This document shows positions 55,670-64,000 of a DNA stretch of 64,000 nucleotides, one piece after another. A program made the position numbers and the translations under genes. A model generated the notes under the pieces. The model ran no database searches. It was not told the DNA's origin and saw only the letters and a program-made list of their open reading frames with translations. Source of the DNA: Mesorhizobium sp. YC-39 (GTDB lineage Bacteria; Pseudomonadota; Alphaproteobacteria; Rhizobiales; Rhizobiaceae); assembly GCF_025753795.1 (NCBI RefSeq), contig NZ_JAOWPS010000002.1, positions 1,186,501 through 1,250,500 on the forward strand. Reading direction: 5' to 3'. Each line of letters starts with the position of its first letter. The first letter of the stretch is position 1.

Positions 55670-56341
55670 ATGTTCGCAGGCAGAAAATTCGCAGCCTTCC
55701 TGTTCGATATGGATGGCACGGTGATCAATTCGATTGCCGCGGCAGAAAGGGTCTGGACCGAGTGGGCGCACCGGCAAGGTCTCGACGTCGCGAAATTCCT
55801 GCCGACGATCCACGGCGTGCGGGCGATCGAGACCATCGGCCGGCTGGCGCTTCCAGGTGTCGATCCGGTCCGCGAAGCCGATGCGCTTTTGAAAGCCGAG
55901 GCCGCCGATCTGGATGGTATTCATCCGATCGCCGGCGCCGTGGCGTTTCTGGCGTCATTGCCGCCCGAGCGCTGGGCGATCGTCACCTCGGCGCCGCGCG
56001 AGTTGGCGCTGCTGCGCATGAAGGCTGCCGGCATTCCAGTCCCCTCTGTCCTCGTCGCGGCGGAGGATGTTAGCTTCGGCAAGCCAGCGCCTGACTGCTT
56101 CCGGCTCGGCGCGGAACAGCTCGGTGTCGATGCACGCGATTGCCTTGTTTTCGAGGATGCGCCGGCAGGCATTGCGGCAGCCGAGGCCGCCGGGGCTGCG
56201 GTCATGGTGATCAACGCCACGCATCAGCATGCGCTGGAAACGCCACATGCGGCGATCGTCAGTTACGACACGGTCAGCATCGCGGTCGACGAGAGTGGCT
56301 GGATCGCTCTCAGGCCGGAGCGTGCCGTCGAGGCCTGCTGA
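55670..56341 (+). CDS. HAD-superfamily sugar-phosphate phosphatase
   Basis: A 223-residue HAD protein. Motif I, D-M-D-G-T, is at residues 13-17; motif II has V-T-S-A-P near 105-109; motif III has K-P-A-P-D-C-F-R-L-G near 136; motif IV reads V-F-E-D-A-P-A-G near 156. The family (GPP-like) releases phosphate from glycerol-3-phosphate or sugar phosphates; substrate unknown. ATG 55670 follows AGGAAA and fits the family; the open upstream stretch does not. Confidence 0.88.
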   Translation: MFAGRKFAAFLFDMDGTVINSIAAAERVWTEWAHRQGLDVAKFLPTIHGVRAIETIGRLALPGVDPVREADALLKAEAADLDGIHPIAGAVAFLASLPPERWAIVTSAPRELALLRMKAAGIPVPSVLVAAEDVSFGKPAPDCFRLGAEQLGVDARDCLVFEDAPAGIAAAEAAGAAVMVINATHQHALETPHAAIVSYDTVSIAVDESGWIALRPERAVEAC

Positions 56342-56366
56342 GCTTCGCTGACTGGCGATGCCTAGG

Positions 56367-56588
56367 CTAAAAGTCGCTGGTCAGGCCTTTCACTTCCCAG
56401 TCGCCATAGCGGCCAGGTTCCTTGCCGCCCCGGCCACCAACCTCCTTCGGCAACGCTGCTTCCTTCGCGCGATAATTTTCGCGCCGTTCTTGCGCCTCGG
56501 CGAGCGCGCGCCTGGCGGCCGGCGTCAGCGTCTTTTGTGGCGCCTCGTCGGTCGAGCCGGCATCTGTTTTACTGGTTTCGTCGATCAT
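56367..56588 (-). CDS. Succinate dehydrogenase assembly factor 4 (DUF1674)
   Basis: A 73-residue protein, disordered at the N-terminus, with the conserved C-terminal block G-G-R-G-G-K-E-P-G-R-Y-G-D-W-E that defines SdhAF4. These factors help flavinated SdhA join SdhB. It is divergent from htpX and convergent with the HAD gene. The other SDH genes are not in the window. Confidence 0.88.
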   Translation of the reverse strand: MIDETSKTDAGSTDEAPQKTLTPAARRALAEAQERRENYRAKEAALPKEVGGRGGKEPGRYGDWEVKGLTSDF

Positions 56589-56696
56589 GCGATAATCCCG
56601 GCGGATTGAAACAGTGGCAGCTGTTTCCCATCATATAGCGATGAGCCTACAACGATCGACCCCTTTTCCGCAGCGCGGGCAGAAACGGAGCAGATG

Positions 56697-57719
56697 ATGA
56701 ACACCCTTCGCACCGCCATGCTTCTTGCCGCCATGACCGCGCTGTTCATGGGTGTCGGCTTTCTGATCGGCGGCTCGGGCGGCATGATGATCGCGCTGCT
56801 CATCGCCGCCGCCACCAATCTGTTCAGCTATTGGAACGCCGACAAGATGGTGCTGTCGATGAACCGCGCCGTCGAGGTCGACGAGAAGAATGCACCCGAA
56901 TATTACGCCATCGTGCAGGCGCTCGCCAAAGAGGCCGGCCTGCCGATGCCGAAGACCTATCTGATCGACAATCCGCAGCCCAACGCCTTCGCCACCGGCC
57001 GCAATCCTGAGAATGCCGCGGTGGCCGCCTCGACCGGCCTGCTCCAGCGGCTCTCGCATGAGGAAGTGGCAGCTGTGATGGCGCACGAGCTCGCCCATGT
57101 GCAGCACCGCGACACGCTGACCATGACCATCGTCGCAACGCTTGCCGGCGCGATCTCGATGCTCGGCAATTTCGCCCTCTTCTTCGGCGGCAGCCGCGAC
57201 AACAACAATCCGTTCGGCTTTGTCGGCGTGCTGGTGGCCATGCTGGTCGCCCCCTTCGCCGCCATGATCGTGCAGATGGCGGTGAGCCGCACGCGTGAAT
57301 ACGAGGCCGACCGGCGCGGCGCCGAAATTGTCGGAAACCCGCTCTGGCTTGCTTCGGCCCTTGACAAGATCGCCCGCGGCGCCGAACGCATCCCCAATCC
57401 GGATGCCGAGCGCAACCCGGCCATGGCCCATCTCTTCATCGTCAACCCGCTTTCCGGCGAGCGCATGGACAGTCTGTTTTCCACCCACCCGAACACCGAC
57501 AACCGCATCGCCGCCTTGCAGGCGATGGCGCGCGAGATGCGCGGCAGCGAAACCCAGGTCTCCCCGCGCCAGGCCCCGTCGCCGCGGCAGACGGACGAAC
57601 AGCAGCCGTCAGGCCCGTGGGACCAGGTCGCGCAACCCAAGCACCCGGCGGAGCCAGCCAAGCCGAAAACCAATCCGTGGGGACGCAATCCGACCGGACC
57701 CAAGGGCCGGTGGTCGTGA
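56697..57719 (+). CDS. htpX: Protease HtpX homologue
   Basis: A 340-residue membrane zinc protease. The active-site H-E-L-A-H is near residues 130-134 in [13 protein letters not shown]; the third ligand Glu is in R-E-Y-E-A-D-R-R near 200. Two N-terminal and two central membrane segments are present. The last 50 residues are Pro-rich and disordered. It degrades misfolded membrane proteins. ATG 56697 has better spacing from GGAG than ATG 56694. The next gene starts in its stop codon. Confidence 0.95.
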   Translation: MNTLRTAMLLAAMTALFMGVGFLIGGSGGMMIALLIAAATNLFSYWNADKMVLSMNRAVEVDEKNAPEYYAIVQALAKEAGLPMPKTYLIDNPQPNAFATGRNPENAAVAASTGLLQRLSHEEVAAVMAHELAHVQHRDTLTMTIVATLAGAISMLGNFALFFGGSRDNNNPFGFVGVLVAMLVAPFAAMIVQMAVSRTREYEADRRGAEIVGNPLWLASALDKIARGAERIPNPDAERNPAMAHLFIVNPLSGERMDSLFSTHPNTDNRIAALQAMAREMRGSETQVSPRQAPSPRQTDEQQPSGPWDQVAQPKHPAEPAKPKTNPWGRNPTGPKGRWS

Positions 57720-58042
57720 GCGTGGCAACTGACGGGAAAAGGCCAATCCAACTCAAGGAACTGCGCATCCTTTGTGCCAGGCTCTGGAACCCCATCGGAA
57801 TACCGATGGAAAACGTAGCAACATCCAGCCAGCTAGGGTTTCACCCGCTTCCTGAAGACGAGTATGATACCTACCTGCAGCAGGTCATGCGTCTCATCGT
57901 GGAAGATGCCTCTGCAAGACAAATCTCCGATTATCTCGGCAAGGTAGAGAGTGAATATTTGATGCTGTCCTCCCCCGCAGGAAGCAAGGACGCTTTCATC
58001 AGCGCCGTCTTCAGACTAGCCAAACGAACATCGACACAATGA
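57716..58042 (+). CDS. Small protein of unknown function between htpX and rsmB
   Basis: A 108-residue soluble protein that starts at GTG 57716 inside the htpX stop (GTGA) and ends with the rsmB start (ATGA). Visible blocks are L-W-N-P-I-G-I-P near residues 23-30 and [14 protein letters not shown] near 48-61, then S-D-Y-L-G-K-V-E. This style, W-x-P-I-G with D-E-Y-D, is seen in small immunity-like proteins, but I cannot assign it. Its composition is less GC-rich than both neighbours, a sign of later arrival. Confidence 0.75.
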   Translation: MSVATDGKRPIQLKELRILCARLWNPIGIPMENVATSSQLGFHPLPEDEYDTYLQQVMRLIVEDASARQISDYLGKVESEYLMLSSPAGSKDAFISAVFRLAKRTSTQ

Positions 58043-59385
58043 AGCCGCTTCCAAGCCAGGCTTCAGAGGTGGCAGGCCTTGCCGCCCGCAAGGCCGCGGC
58101 CCGCCTGCTGGCCGCCGTAATCGATGCCAGAACGCCGCTTGACGGGCTGACCGACCATGAGAACGGCCACCCGCAATACAAGGCGCTCGACTTGCGCGAC
58201 CGGGCGCTGGTGCGTGCCATACTGGTCACAGCACTTCGTTATCGCATGACGATTGCGGGGCTGCTGACGCGCCGCCTGGAAAAGCCGCTGCCGCCCAACG
58301 CCACCGCCCTGTCGCACATATTGCATGTGGCGGCGGCGCAGATCCTGTTCCTCGACATTCCCGACAGCGCCGCCGTCGACCTTGCTGTCACCCACGCCAA
58401 ATCCGATCCGCGCACCGTGCGTTTCTCGGGTCTGGTCAACGGAGTGCTGCGCACGCTGGCACGTGGCAAGGAAATAGAATTGCCTGCCGCCCTTGCCGCC
58501 ACTGACGAAGCGCCAAAATGGTTTTCCGACCGGCTGAAGGCGACCTACGGCGTCGACAAGGCCAAACAGATTCTCGCTGCCCACCGCGTCGAGGCGCCGG
58601 TCGATTTCTCGGTCAAGTCCGACCCAGTGCTGTGGGCGGAAAAACTCGGCGGCATCGTGCTGTCGACCGGCACGGTGCGCGTCCAAAAACTCAGCGCATC
58701 CGTCACTGAGCTGCCCGGCTTCGCTGAGGGCGCCTGGTGGGTGCAGGATGCGGCGGCCAGCCTTCCGGCCAGGCTGTTCGGCGATGTCAGGGGGCTTCGC
58801 GTCGCCGATCTCTGCGCCGCGCCCGGCGGCAAGACCGCCCAGCTCATTCTTGCCGGCGCGCATGTCACCGCCGTCGACACATCGAAGAACCGGTTGGCCC
58901 GGCTGGCGCAGAATCTCGAGCGCCTCGGCCTCGCCGCCGAGATCGTTCAAGCCGATCTGCTCGCCTATGAGCCGAACGAATTGTTCGATGCCGTTCTGCT
59001 CGACGCGCCCTGCTCCTCGACCGGCACGGTGCGGCGGCATCCCGACGTGCCCTGGACCAAGACACCGGCCGACGTCGAAAAGCTTGCCGCCCTGCAGGCA
59101 AGGCTGCTGGCCCGCACTGTGACCCTGGTCAGGCCAGGTGGGCGCATCGTCTTTTCCAACTGTTCGCTCGACCCGCTCGAAGGCGAGGCGCTTTACCGCG
59201 CCTTTCTCGCCGGGACGGCTGATATCGTCGACGATCCGCTGCGCCCAGGCGAAGTCGCCGACATCGATCCGTTCCTGACGCCGCAAGGCACGCTGCGCAC
59301 CACGCCCGCCGATCTCGATCTCGGTCCGGCGGAGCGTTCAGGTCTGGACGGCTTCTTCGCCGCCCGCATGCGCAGGACCGGCTAA
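58039..59385 (+). CDS. rsmB: 16S rRNA cytosine-5 methyltransferase RsmB-like
   Basis: A 448-residue protein with an N-terminal NusB-like domain (R-A-I-L-V-T-A-L-R-Y-R near residues 54-64) and a C-terminal SAM domain: D-L-C-A-A-P-G-G-K-T near 256-265, D-A-P-C-S-S-T-G near 323-330 and F-S-N-C-S near 373-377, the two Cys of the RsmB/Nop2 mechanism. It methylates rRNA cytosine. ATG overlaps the preceding gene. A poor hairpin with seven T follows at about 59393-59420. Confidence 0.93.
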   Translation: MKPLPSQASEVAGLAARKAAARLLAAVIDARTPLDGLTDHENGHPQYKALDLRDRALVRAILVTALRYRMTIAGLLTRRLEKPLPPNATALSHILHVAAAQILFLDIPDSAAVDLAVTHAKSDPRTVRFSGLVNGVLRTLARGKEIELPAALAATDEAPKWFSDRLKATYGVDKAKQILAAHRVEAPVDFSVKSDPVLWAEKLGGIVLSTGTVRVQKLSASVTELPGFAEGAWWVQDAAASLPARLFGDVRGLRVADLCAAPGGKTAQLILAGAHVTAVDTSKNRLARLAQNLERLGLAAEIVQADLLAYEPNELFDAVLLDAPCSSTGTVRRHPDVPWTKTPADVEKLAALQARLLARTVTLVRPGGRIVFSNCSLDPLEGEALYRAFLAGTADIVDDPLRPGEVADIDPFLTPQGTLRTTPADLDLGPAERSGLDGFFAARMRRTG

Positions 59386-59534
59386 AGACTACGGTCCTGA
59401 AAAAGGGGGGACTTTTTTTGGGGAGAACCATACGGAAAACGGGCTGAACTCCCGGGCTTCCATGGAATTCGCCTTCGCATAAGTTCTTGAATCACATAAG
59501 CTTGTCTTCGGGTCGAGGGCGATGAGGAGGGGTT

Positions 59535-61259
59535 TTGGCACTCGCTGCCGGCAGCACGACGCGTCTATGGACGCTTGTCGCGAGGGAGTTCTGGCGCAAG
59601 GCGCGCCGGCGCCTGCGTGCCGGGCCTGTCTATCGCTGGCGCTATTCCGGCCGCACGCCGGAACGCGTTCTGATCGCGCCGCCGGACCTGCGCCTCGCCG
59701 ATCCGCAGATCGCGCTTGAAATCTACTATGGCCGCTATCCGCTGTCAGGGCATATGGTGGAGACCGGCGGCAAGTCGCCCTTCCAGATCGCGGTGCCCAA
59801 TCCCGGCTGGCAGAAGACGCTGCACGGCTTTCGCTGGCTGCGCCATATGCGTGCTGCCGGAACCGAGCTCGCCGCGGCCAATGCCCGCGCGCTGGTCTCC
59901 GACTGGATCACCATGCATGGCGGCCAAATTTCCGGCGTTGGTTGGGAGCCCGGCACGACGGCCAAGCGCGTCATCGCCTGGCTGCAGCATTCCTCGGTGG
60001 TGCTGCAAGGCGCCGAATTTCCCTTCTACCGGGCCTTCCTGAAATCGCTTGCCGTGCAGATCCGCTATCTCAGGGCGATGGCGCGCGAGATGCCGGACGG
60101 CAAGGACAGGCTGCGCGCCCGCATCGCGCTCGCCTTTGCCGCTCTGTCGCTGCCGGCGCCGGCATCGGCGCTGCGCAATGCGACGCGCAACCTCGCCGAG
60201 GAGCTCGATCGCCAGATCCTGCCCGATGGTGGCCATATCTCCCGCAATCCGATGGTCGTTCTCGAGCTGCTTGCCGACCTCCTGCCTTTGCGCCAGACCT
60301 ACGCCAATCAGGCAGAAACGCCGCCGACGGCCTTGATGGGCGCGATCGACCGCATGCTGCCGGCGCTGCGTTTCTTTCGCCACCAGGACGGCAGCCTCGC
60401 CCGCTTCAACGGCATGGGCGCGACCATCCACGACCGGATCGCCACCATCCTGCGCCATGACGATACGGCCGGCGCGCCGCTGCTGCACGCACCGCATTCG
60501 GGCTATGAGCGCCTCTCCATGGGCGGCGTGACGGTCATCGCCGATACCGGCCCGCCGCCGCCCGTCGATGTTTCCAACGCCGCGCACGCCGGATGCCTGG
60601 CTTTCGAACTGTCCTCCGGCCGCCAGCACTATATCGTCAATGCCGGCGTCGACACCTATGGCGCCGCCGAATTCCGGCCGCTGGCCCGCGCCACGGCCGC
60701 CCACTCGACCGCCACAATCAACGACACCTCGTCGGCGCGCTTCAGCCATTCGCTGCGCGTCAACGACCTGCTCGGCACGCCATTGATCGGCGGCCCACAC
60801 CAGGTGCCATGCAAACGCACCGACCAGCCGGGCAGCCAGGGCTTTCTGGCCCGCCATGACGGTTACGTCGCGCGCTTCGGCTTGTTGCATGAGCGCGAAC
60901 TGAAGTTGACGACCGACGGCAATGTGCTTGCCGGCAGGGACCGCTTTCAGCGGCCGGGCAATGCTGCCATCCGCAACAATGGCCGCGATTTCGTCACCGT
61001 GCGTTTTCACATCCATCCCGACATAAGTCTGCTGCAAGACGAGCATGACCGCCTGGTGCTGACCGCCGACCAGGCCGATACCTGGGTTTTCACCTGTACC
61101 GAAGTTGCGCCCGACGTCGAGGAATCGATCTATTTCGCCGGCCTTGGCGGGCCGCGCCGCAGCCGGCAGATCGTGCTGGCCTTCAAGGCCTCGGAGATTG
61201 CCGAAGTCCACTGGCAACTGACGCGGACCGTGATCGCCGGTTATCCCCAGAAAAGCTGA
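59535..61259 (+). CDS. Heparinase II/III family protein
   Basis: A 574-residue protein. The N-terminal helical toroid (about 60-300) includes W-L-R-H-M-R-A-A-G and G-G-H-I-S-R-N-P near residue 233; the beta-rich C-domain has G-A-A-E-F-R-P-L-A-R-A-T-A-A-H-S-T near 376-392, the H-S-T motif of the family. No signal peptide is visible. Such proteins eliminate uronic-acid polysaccharides, but this rsmB-purH-linked form is general in the order and its substrate is unknown. Translation starts at TTG 59535, after GGAGGGG. Confidence 0.88.
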   Translation: MALAAGSTTRLWTLVAREFWRKARRRLRAGPVYRWRYSGRTPERVLIAPPDLRLADPQIALEIYYGRYPLSGHMVETGGKSPFQIAVPNPGWQKTLHGFRWLRHMRAAGTELAAANARALVSDWITMHGGQISGVGWEPGTTAKRVIAWLQHSSVVLQGAEFPFYRAFLKSLAVQIRYLRAMAREMPDGKDRLRARIALAFAALSLPAPASALRNATRNLAEELDRQILPDGGHISRNPMVVLELLADLLPLRQTYANQAETPPTALMGAIDRMLPALRFFRHQDGSLARFNGMGATIHDRIATILRHDDTAGAPLLHAPHSGYERLSMGGVTVIADTGPPPPVDVSNAAHAGCLAFELSSGRQHYIVNAGVDTYGAAEFRPLARATAAHSTATINDTSSARFSHSLRVNDLLGTPLIGGPHQVPCKRTDQPGSQGFLARHDGYVARFGLLHERELKLTTDGNVLAGRDRFQRPGNAAIRNNGRDFVTVRFHIHPDISLLQDEHDRLVLTADQADTWVFTCTEVAPDVEESIYFAGLGGPRRSRQIVLAFKASEIAEVHWQLTRTVIAGYPQKS

Positions 61260-61368
61260 CTGTGCCTGCCGCAACCAAGCGCCCGGCTTGATTGAGCTTC
61301 CATCTTGATTTCCTGATGTCATGTGCTACGGCGCGCGGACACTTTCCAAACCGAAAGGCCGCCAGCCC

Positions 61369-62985
61369 ATGGCCGTCGCCGCCAAGAACATCCCCGCGCC
61401 CGACCTCGTTCCCGTGCGCCGCGCGCTGCTCTCCGTTTTCGACAAGACCGGCCTCATCGATTTCGCCAGAGCATTGGCCGCGGCCGGCGTCGAGTTGGTC
61501 TCCACCGGCGGTACGGCAAAGGCGATCGCCGAGGCCGGCATGGCTGTGCGTGACGTGTCCGAGCTGACGGGCTTTCCAGAGATCATGGACGGCCGCGTCA
61601 AGACGCTGCATCCCTCGGTGCATGGCGCGCTGCTCGGTGTGCGCGACGACCCCGACCACGCCAAAGCCATGCACGATCACAACATCGAGCCGATCGATCT
61701 CCTCGTCTCCAATCTCTACCCTTTCGAGGAAGTTCGCCGCTCCGGCGCCAGTTACGCCTCGATCGTCGAGAACATCGACATAGGCGGCCCTGCGATGATC
61801 CGCGCCTCGGCCAAGAACCACGCTTACGTCGCCATCGTCACCGACCCCGGCGACTATCTCTCGGTGCTCAATGCGCTGGAGATGAATTTCGGCGCGCTGT
61901 CGCTGGATTTCCGCAAGAAGCTGGCGGCCAAGGCATTCGCCCGCACCGCCACCTATGATGCGGCGATCTCCGGCTGGTTTGCTGAGACGCTCGAGATCGA
62001 ACACCCGACCTGGCGCGCCTTTGGCGGCAGGCTGGACCAGGTCATGCGCTATGGCGAGAACCCGCATCAGGGCGCCGGCTTCTACGTCAATGGCGACAAG
62101 CGGCCGGGCGTCGCGACGGCACGCCAGCTTCAGGGCAAGCAGCTTTCCTACAACAACATCAACGACACCGACGCTGCCTTCGAACTGGTCGGCGAGTTCG
62201 ATCCGGCCAGCTCCGCCGCGGTGGCTATCATCAAGCACGCCAACCCGTGCGGCGTCGCCGAAGGCGCTTCACTGAAGGCGGCCTATGCCAAGGCGCTGGC
62301 CTGCGATCCGGTCTCGGCCTTCGGCGGTATCGTCGCGATGAACCGTCTGCTCGATGCCGAGGCCGCCGTGGAGATCGTCAAGACCTTCACCGAGGTCATC
62401 ATCGCGCCGGGCGCCTCGCAAGAGGCAATCAGCATCGTCGCCGCCAAGAAGAACCTGCGTCTGCTGGTCACCGGCGGCCTGCCCGACCCCCGCGCCGCCG
62501 GCACCACCGTTAAATCCGTTTCCGGCGGATTGCTCGTCCAGGGCCGCGACAATGCGGTGGTTGACGACCTGGAACTCAAGGTCGTGACGAAGCGCGCGCC
62601 GACCCCGGCCGAAATGGCCGATCTGAAATTCGCCTTCCGCATCGCCAAGCACGTCAAGTCGAACGCCATCGTCTATGCAAGGGACGGCGCCACCGTTGGC
62701 ATCGGCGCCGGCCAGATGAGCCGCGTCGATTCCTCACGCATCGCCGCGCGCAAGGCGCTTGATGCGGCCGAGGCCGCCGGTCTGGCCGAGCCGCTGACCA
62801 AGGGCTCGGTTGTTGCCTCCGATGCTTTCTTCCCTTTCGCCGACGGGCTCCTGTCGGCCATCGAAGCCGGCGCCACCGCCGTCATCCAGCCAGGCGGCTC
62901 GATGCGCGACGACGACGTCATCGCCGCCGCCGACGAACACGGCATCGCCATGGTGTTTACGGGCGTGCGGCACTTCCGGCATTAA
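61369..62985 (+). CDS. purH: Bifunctional purine biosynthesis protein PurH
   Basis: A 538-residue protein with an N-terminal IMP cyclohydrolase ([10 protein letters not shown] near residues 43-52, D-G-R-V-K-T-L-H-P near 74-82) and a C-terminal AICAR transformylase (K-H-A-N-P-C-G-V-A near 287-295, G-I-G-A-G-Q-M-S-R near 444-452). It does the last two steps of IMP synthesis. The Met at 61369 fits the family; AAAGG lies upstream. Confidence 0.97.
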   Translation: MAVAAKNIPAPDLVPVRRALLSVFDKTGLIDFARALAAAGVELVSTGGTAKAIAEAGMAVRDVSELTGFPEIMDGRVKTLHPSVHGALLGVRDDPDHAKAMHDHNIEPIDLLVSNLYPFEEVRRSGASYASIVENIDIGGPAMIRASAKNHAYVAIVTDPGDYLSVLNALEMNFGALSLDFRKKLAAKAFARTATYDAAISGWFAETLEIEHPTWRAFGGRLDQVMRYGENPHQGAGFYVNGDKRPGVATARQLQGKQLSYNNINDTDAAFELVGEFDPASSAAVAIIKHANPCGVAEGASLKAAYAKALACDPVSAFGGIVAMNRLLDAEAAVEIVKTFTEVIIAPGASQEAISIVAAKKNLRLLVTGGLPDPRAAGTTVKSVSGGLLVQGRDNAVVDDLELKVVTKRAPTPAEMADLKFAFRIAKHVKSNAIVYARDGATVGIGAGQMSRVDSSRIAARKALDAAEAAGLAEPLTKGSVVASDAFFPFADGLLSAIEAGATAVIQPGGSMRDDDVIAAADEHGIAMVFTGVRHFRH

Positions 62986-62993
62986 GCGCCCCC

Positions 62994-63148
62994 TTTTCCT
63001 TCTCCCCCTGTGGGAGAAGGTGGATCGGCGCGCAGCGCCGAGACGGTTGAGGGGTGTCCAGCGGAATGGGACGTTGGCGTTCCCTGGAACACCCCTCATC
63101 CGACCGAGCTTCGCTCGGCCACCTTCCCCCACAAGGGGGGAAGGGAAA
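62994..63148. repeat. Palindromic intergenic element between purH and MFS gene
   Basis: The left end (TTTTCCTTCTCCCCCTGTGG then GAGAAGGTGG) and the right end (CCACCTTCCCCCACAAGGGG then GGAAGGGAAAA) are inverted repeats with a few mismatches; AGGGGTGTCCAGC against TGGAACACCCCT continues inward. It has no ORF. This type is common in rhizobial genomes. It may also act as a bidirectional terminator. Confidence 0.85.
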
Positions 63149-63154
63149 ACGGAG

Positions 63155-64000
63155 TTATTCCACCGGCCGGTCCGCCGGATATGGCGTGCGGGCCAGGATC
63201 GCCATGCCGACGCCGAGGAACAGCACGATCGCCGCCATGCCAAGCCTTGCCGAGCCGCTGGCCAAGGTGATGGTTGCCACCATGAAAGGCGCGGCGAAAC
63301 TGGTCGCCCGCCCGGCCAGCGCATAGATGCCGAAATAGCGGCCCGACTCCGCTGCGGTGACGCTGCGCGCCATGTAGGAGCGCGACGATGCCTGCACTGG
63401 CCCGAAGGCCAGTCCGATCAGCAGCCCATAGAAGATGTAGGCTTTTTCCGCCGCTGTGCCAAACAAGCCGCCGCTGTCCGTTTCGGGCATGATCCAGGCA
63501 CCGAACAGCGTATAGCCGGGGCCAGTTGAGACGATGCCGATCGTAGCGATGCTGAGCAGGACAAGCGCAATCATAACGATGATCTTGGAGCCAAGCGCGT
63601 TGTCGAGACGTGCGGCAGCCAGACACCCGAATATGGCGACGACATTGAGGATGATGCCGAACATGCCGATCTCGGTGATCGACCAGTGGAACATCGCTGC
63701 CGCAAACGTGCCACCCAGCGCCAGCAGCGCATTGACGCCATCCTGATAGATCATGCGCGCGACGAGGAAGCGGAAGATGCCGCTGCGCTGGCGCACCTCG
63801 GCCAGCGTCGACTTCAATTCCGACAGCCCTTCGCGAACCGCCGGCCCGATCGAAAGACCTTTGACGGCGTCGGGCGTGAAGAAGAACATTGGCAGGATGA
63901 ACAGAAAATACCAAGCTGCCGACAGCGGTCCGGTTGCGCGCGCGTCCTCGCCGAGCTTCGGATCGAGGCCGAAAAGCGGATCGAGACCGATGATCGTCTT
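63155..64000 (-). CDS. MFS transporter, UMF1/Atg22-like, 5' end outside window
   Basis: The frame is open from the stop at 63155 to the window edge (281 codons seen), so the N-terminal helices are missing. It holds several membrane segments and I-Y-Q-D-G-V-N-A-L-L-A-L-G-G and L-I-G-L-A-F-G-P-V-Q-A-S-S-R-S-Y-M-A-R, motifs of the UMF1 group of major facilitators. The substrate is unknown. It ends seven bases from the palindromic element. Confidence 0.85.
   Translation of the reverse strand, partial: KTIIGLDPLFGLDPKLGEDARATGPLSAAWYFLFILPMFFFTPDAVKGLSIGPAVREGLSELKSTLAEVRQRSGIFRFLVARMIYQDGVNALLALGGTFAAAMFHWSITEIGMFGIILNVVAIFGCLAAARLDNALGSKIIVMIALVLLSIATIGIVSTGPGYTLFGAWIMPETDSGGLFGTAAEKAYIFYGLLIGLAFGPVQASSRSYMARSVTAAESGRYFGIYALAGRATSFAAPFMVATITLASGSARLGMAAIVLFLGVGMAILARTPYPADRPVE

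Overview
The window looks like a chromosomal piece of a GC-rich alphaproteobacterium of the Rhizobiales, most likely Mesorhizobium or a close relative. The reasons are the rplU-rpmA-acetyltransferase order, a ribosomal protein L21 with a long Ala/Lys-rich tail, a five-gene atpHAGDC operon with no F0 genes, the leuS-lptE pair, the Usg protein, the order sdhAF4-htpX-rsmB-heparinase-purH, and several palindromic intergenic repeats of rhizobial type. The genus is inferred from family knowledge and gene order only.

Layout. 1-2.1 kb: a cut-off GNAT acetyltransferase, rpmA, rplU and tRNA-Ser(CGA). 2.1-3.8 kb: a divergent TetR regulator and SDR oxidoreductase with a double palindromic operator between them. 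3.9-11.8 kb: a minus-strand iron-siderophore operon (fecI-type sigma factor, fecR-type anti-sigma factor, STN-bearing TonB receptor, binding protein, fused double permease, FhuF-like reductase) that has no ABC ATPase gene. 12.0-18.4 kb: the most accessory part. It holds a small DUF2158 gene, a broken copy of the recQ 3' end, two tandemly duplicated genes for secreted proteins (TIM-barrel-like hydrolase domain, Pro/Thr linker, RTX repeats), a LysR gene that has lost its start, and an Atu4866-family gene, followed by intact recQ. 20.5-29.3 kb: a pectin/uronate catabolism locus. Seven kilobases of minus-strand operon (uxaC-dctP-dctQ-dctM-gntR-kduI-kduD-kdgF) face uxuB across an inverted-repeat operator.

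29.3-34.5 kb: F1 ATP synthase genes atpHAGDC. 34.7-43.1 kb: housekeeping genes (membrane protein, racemase, priA, transaldolase, lptE, leuS, PLP homeostasis protein). 43.2-47.6 kb: two aldo/keto reductases, a LysR regulator and an MFS exporter. 47.6-52.5 kb: a palindromic repeat element, usg, acs, a MOSC protein and a cyclopropane fatty acid synthase. 52.5-52.8 kb: a 23-codon ORF with a perfect Shine-Dalgarno followed by two hairpins. 52.8-56.6 kb: a TadG-like von Willebrand protein, a transglutaminase-like protein, a HAD phosphatase and SdhAF4. 56.7-64 kb: htpX, a small gene wedged by stop-start overlaps between htpX and rsmB, a heparinase II/III protein, purH, another palindromic repeat and a cut-off MFS transporter.

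Two working modules stand out. The iron locus carries the outer-membrane receptor, its cell-surface signalling pair, inner-membrane import and reductive iron release together. The uronate locus carries TRAP uptake, isomerisation of hexuronates, ketonisation and reduction of unsaturated uronate, and a local GntR regulator. The least explained part is the duplicated hydrolase-RTX pair, which sits between two copies of the recQ 3' end.
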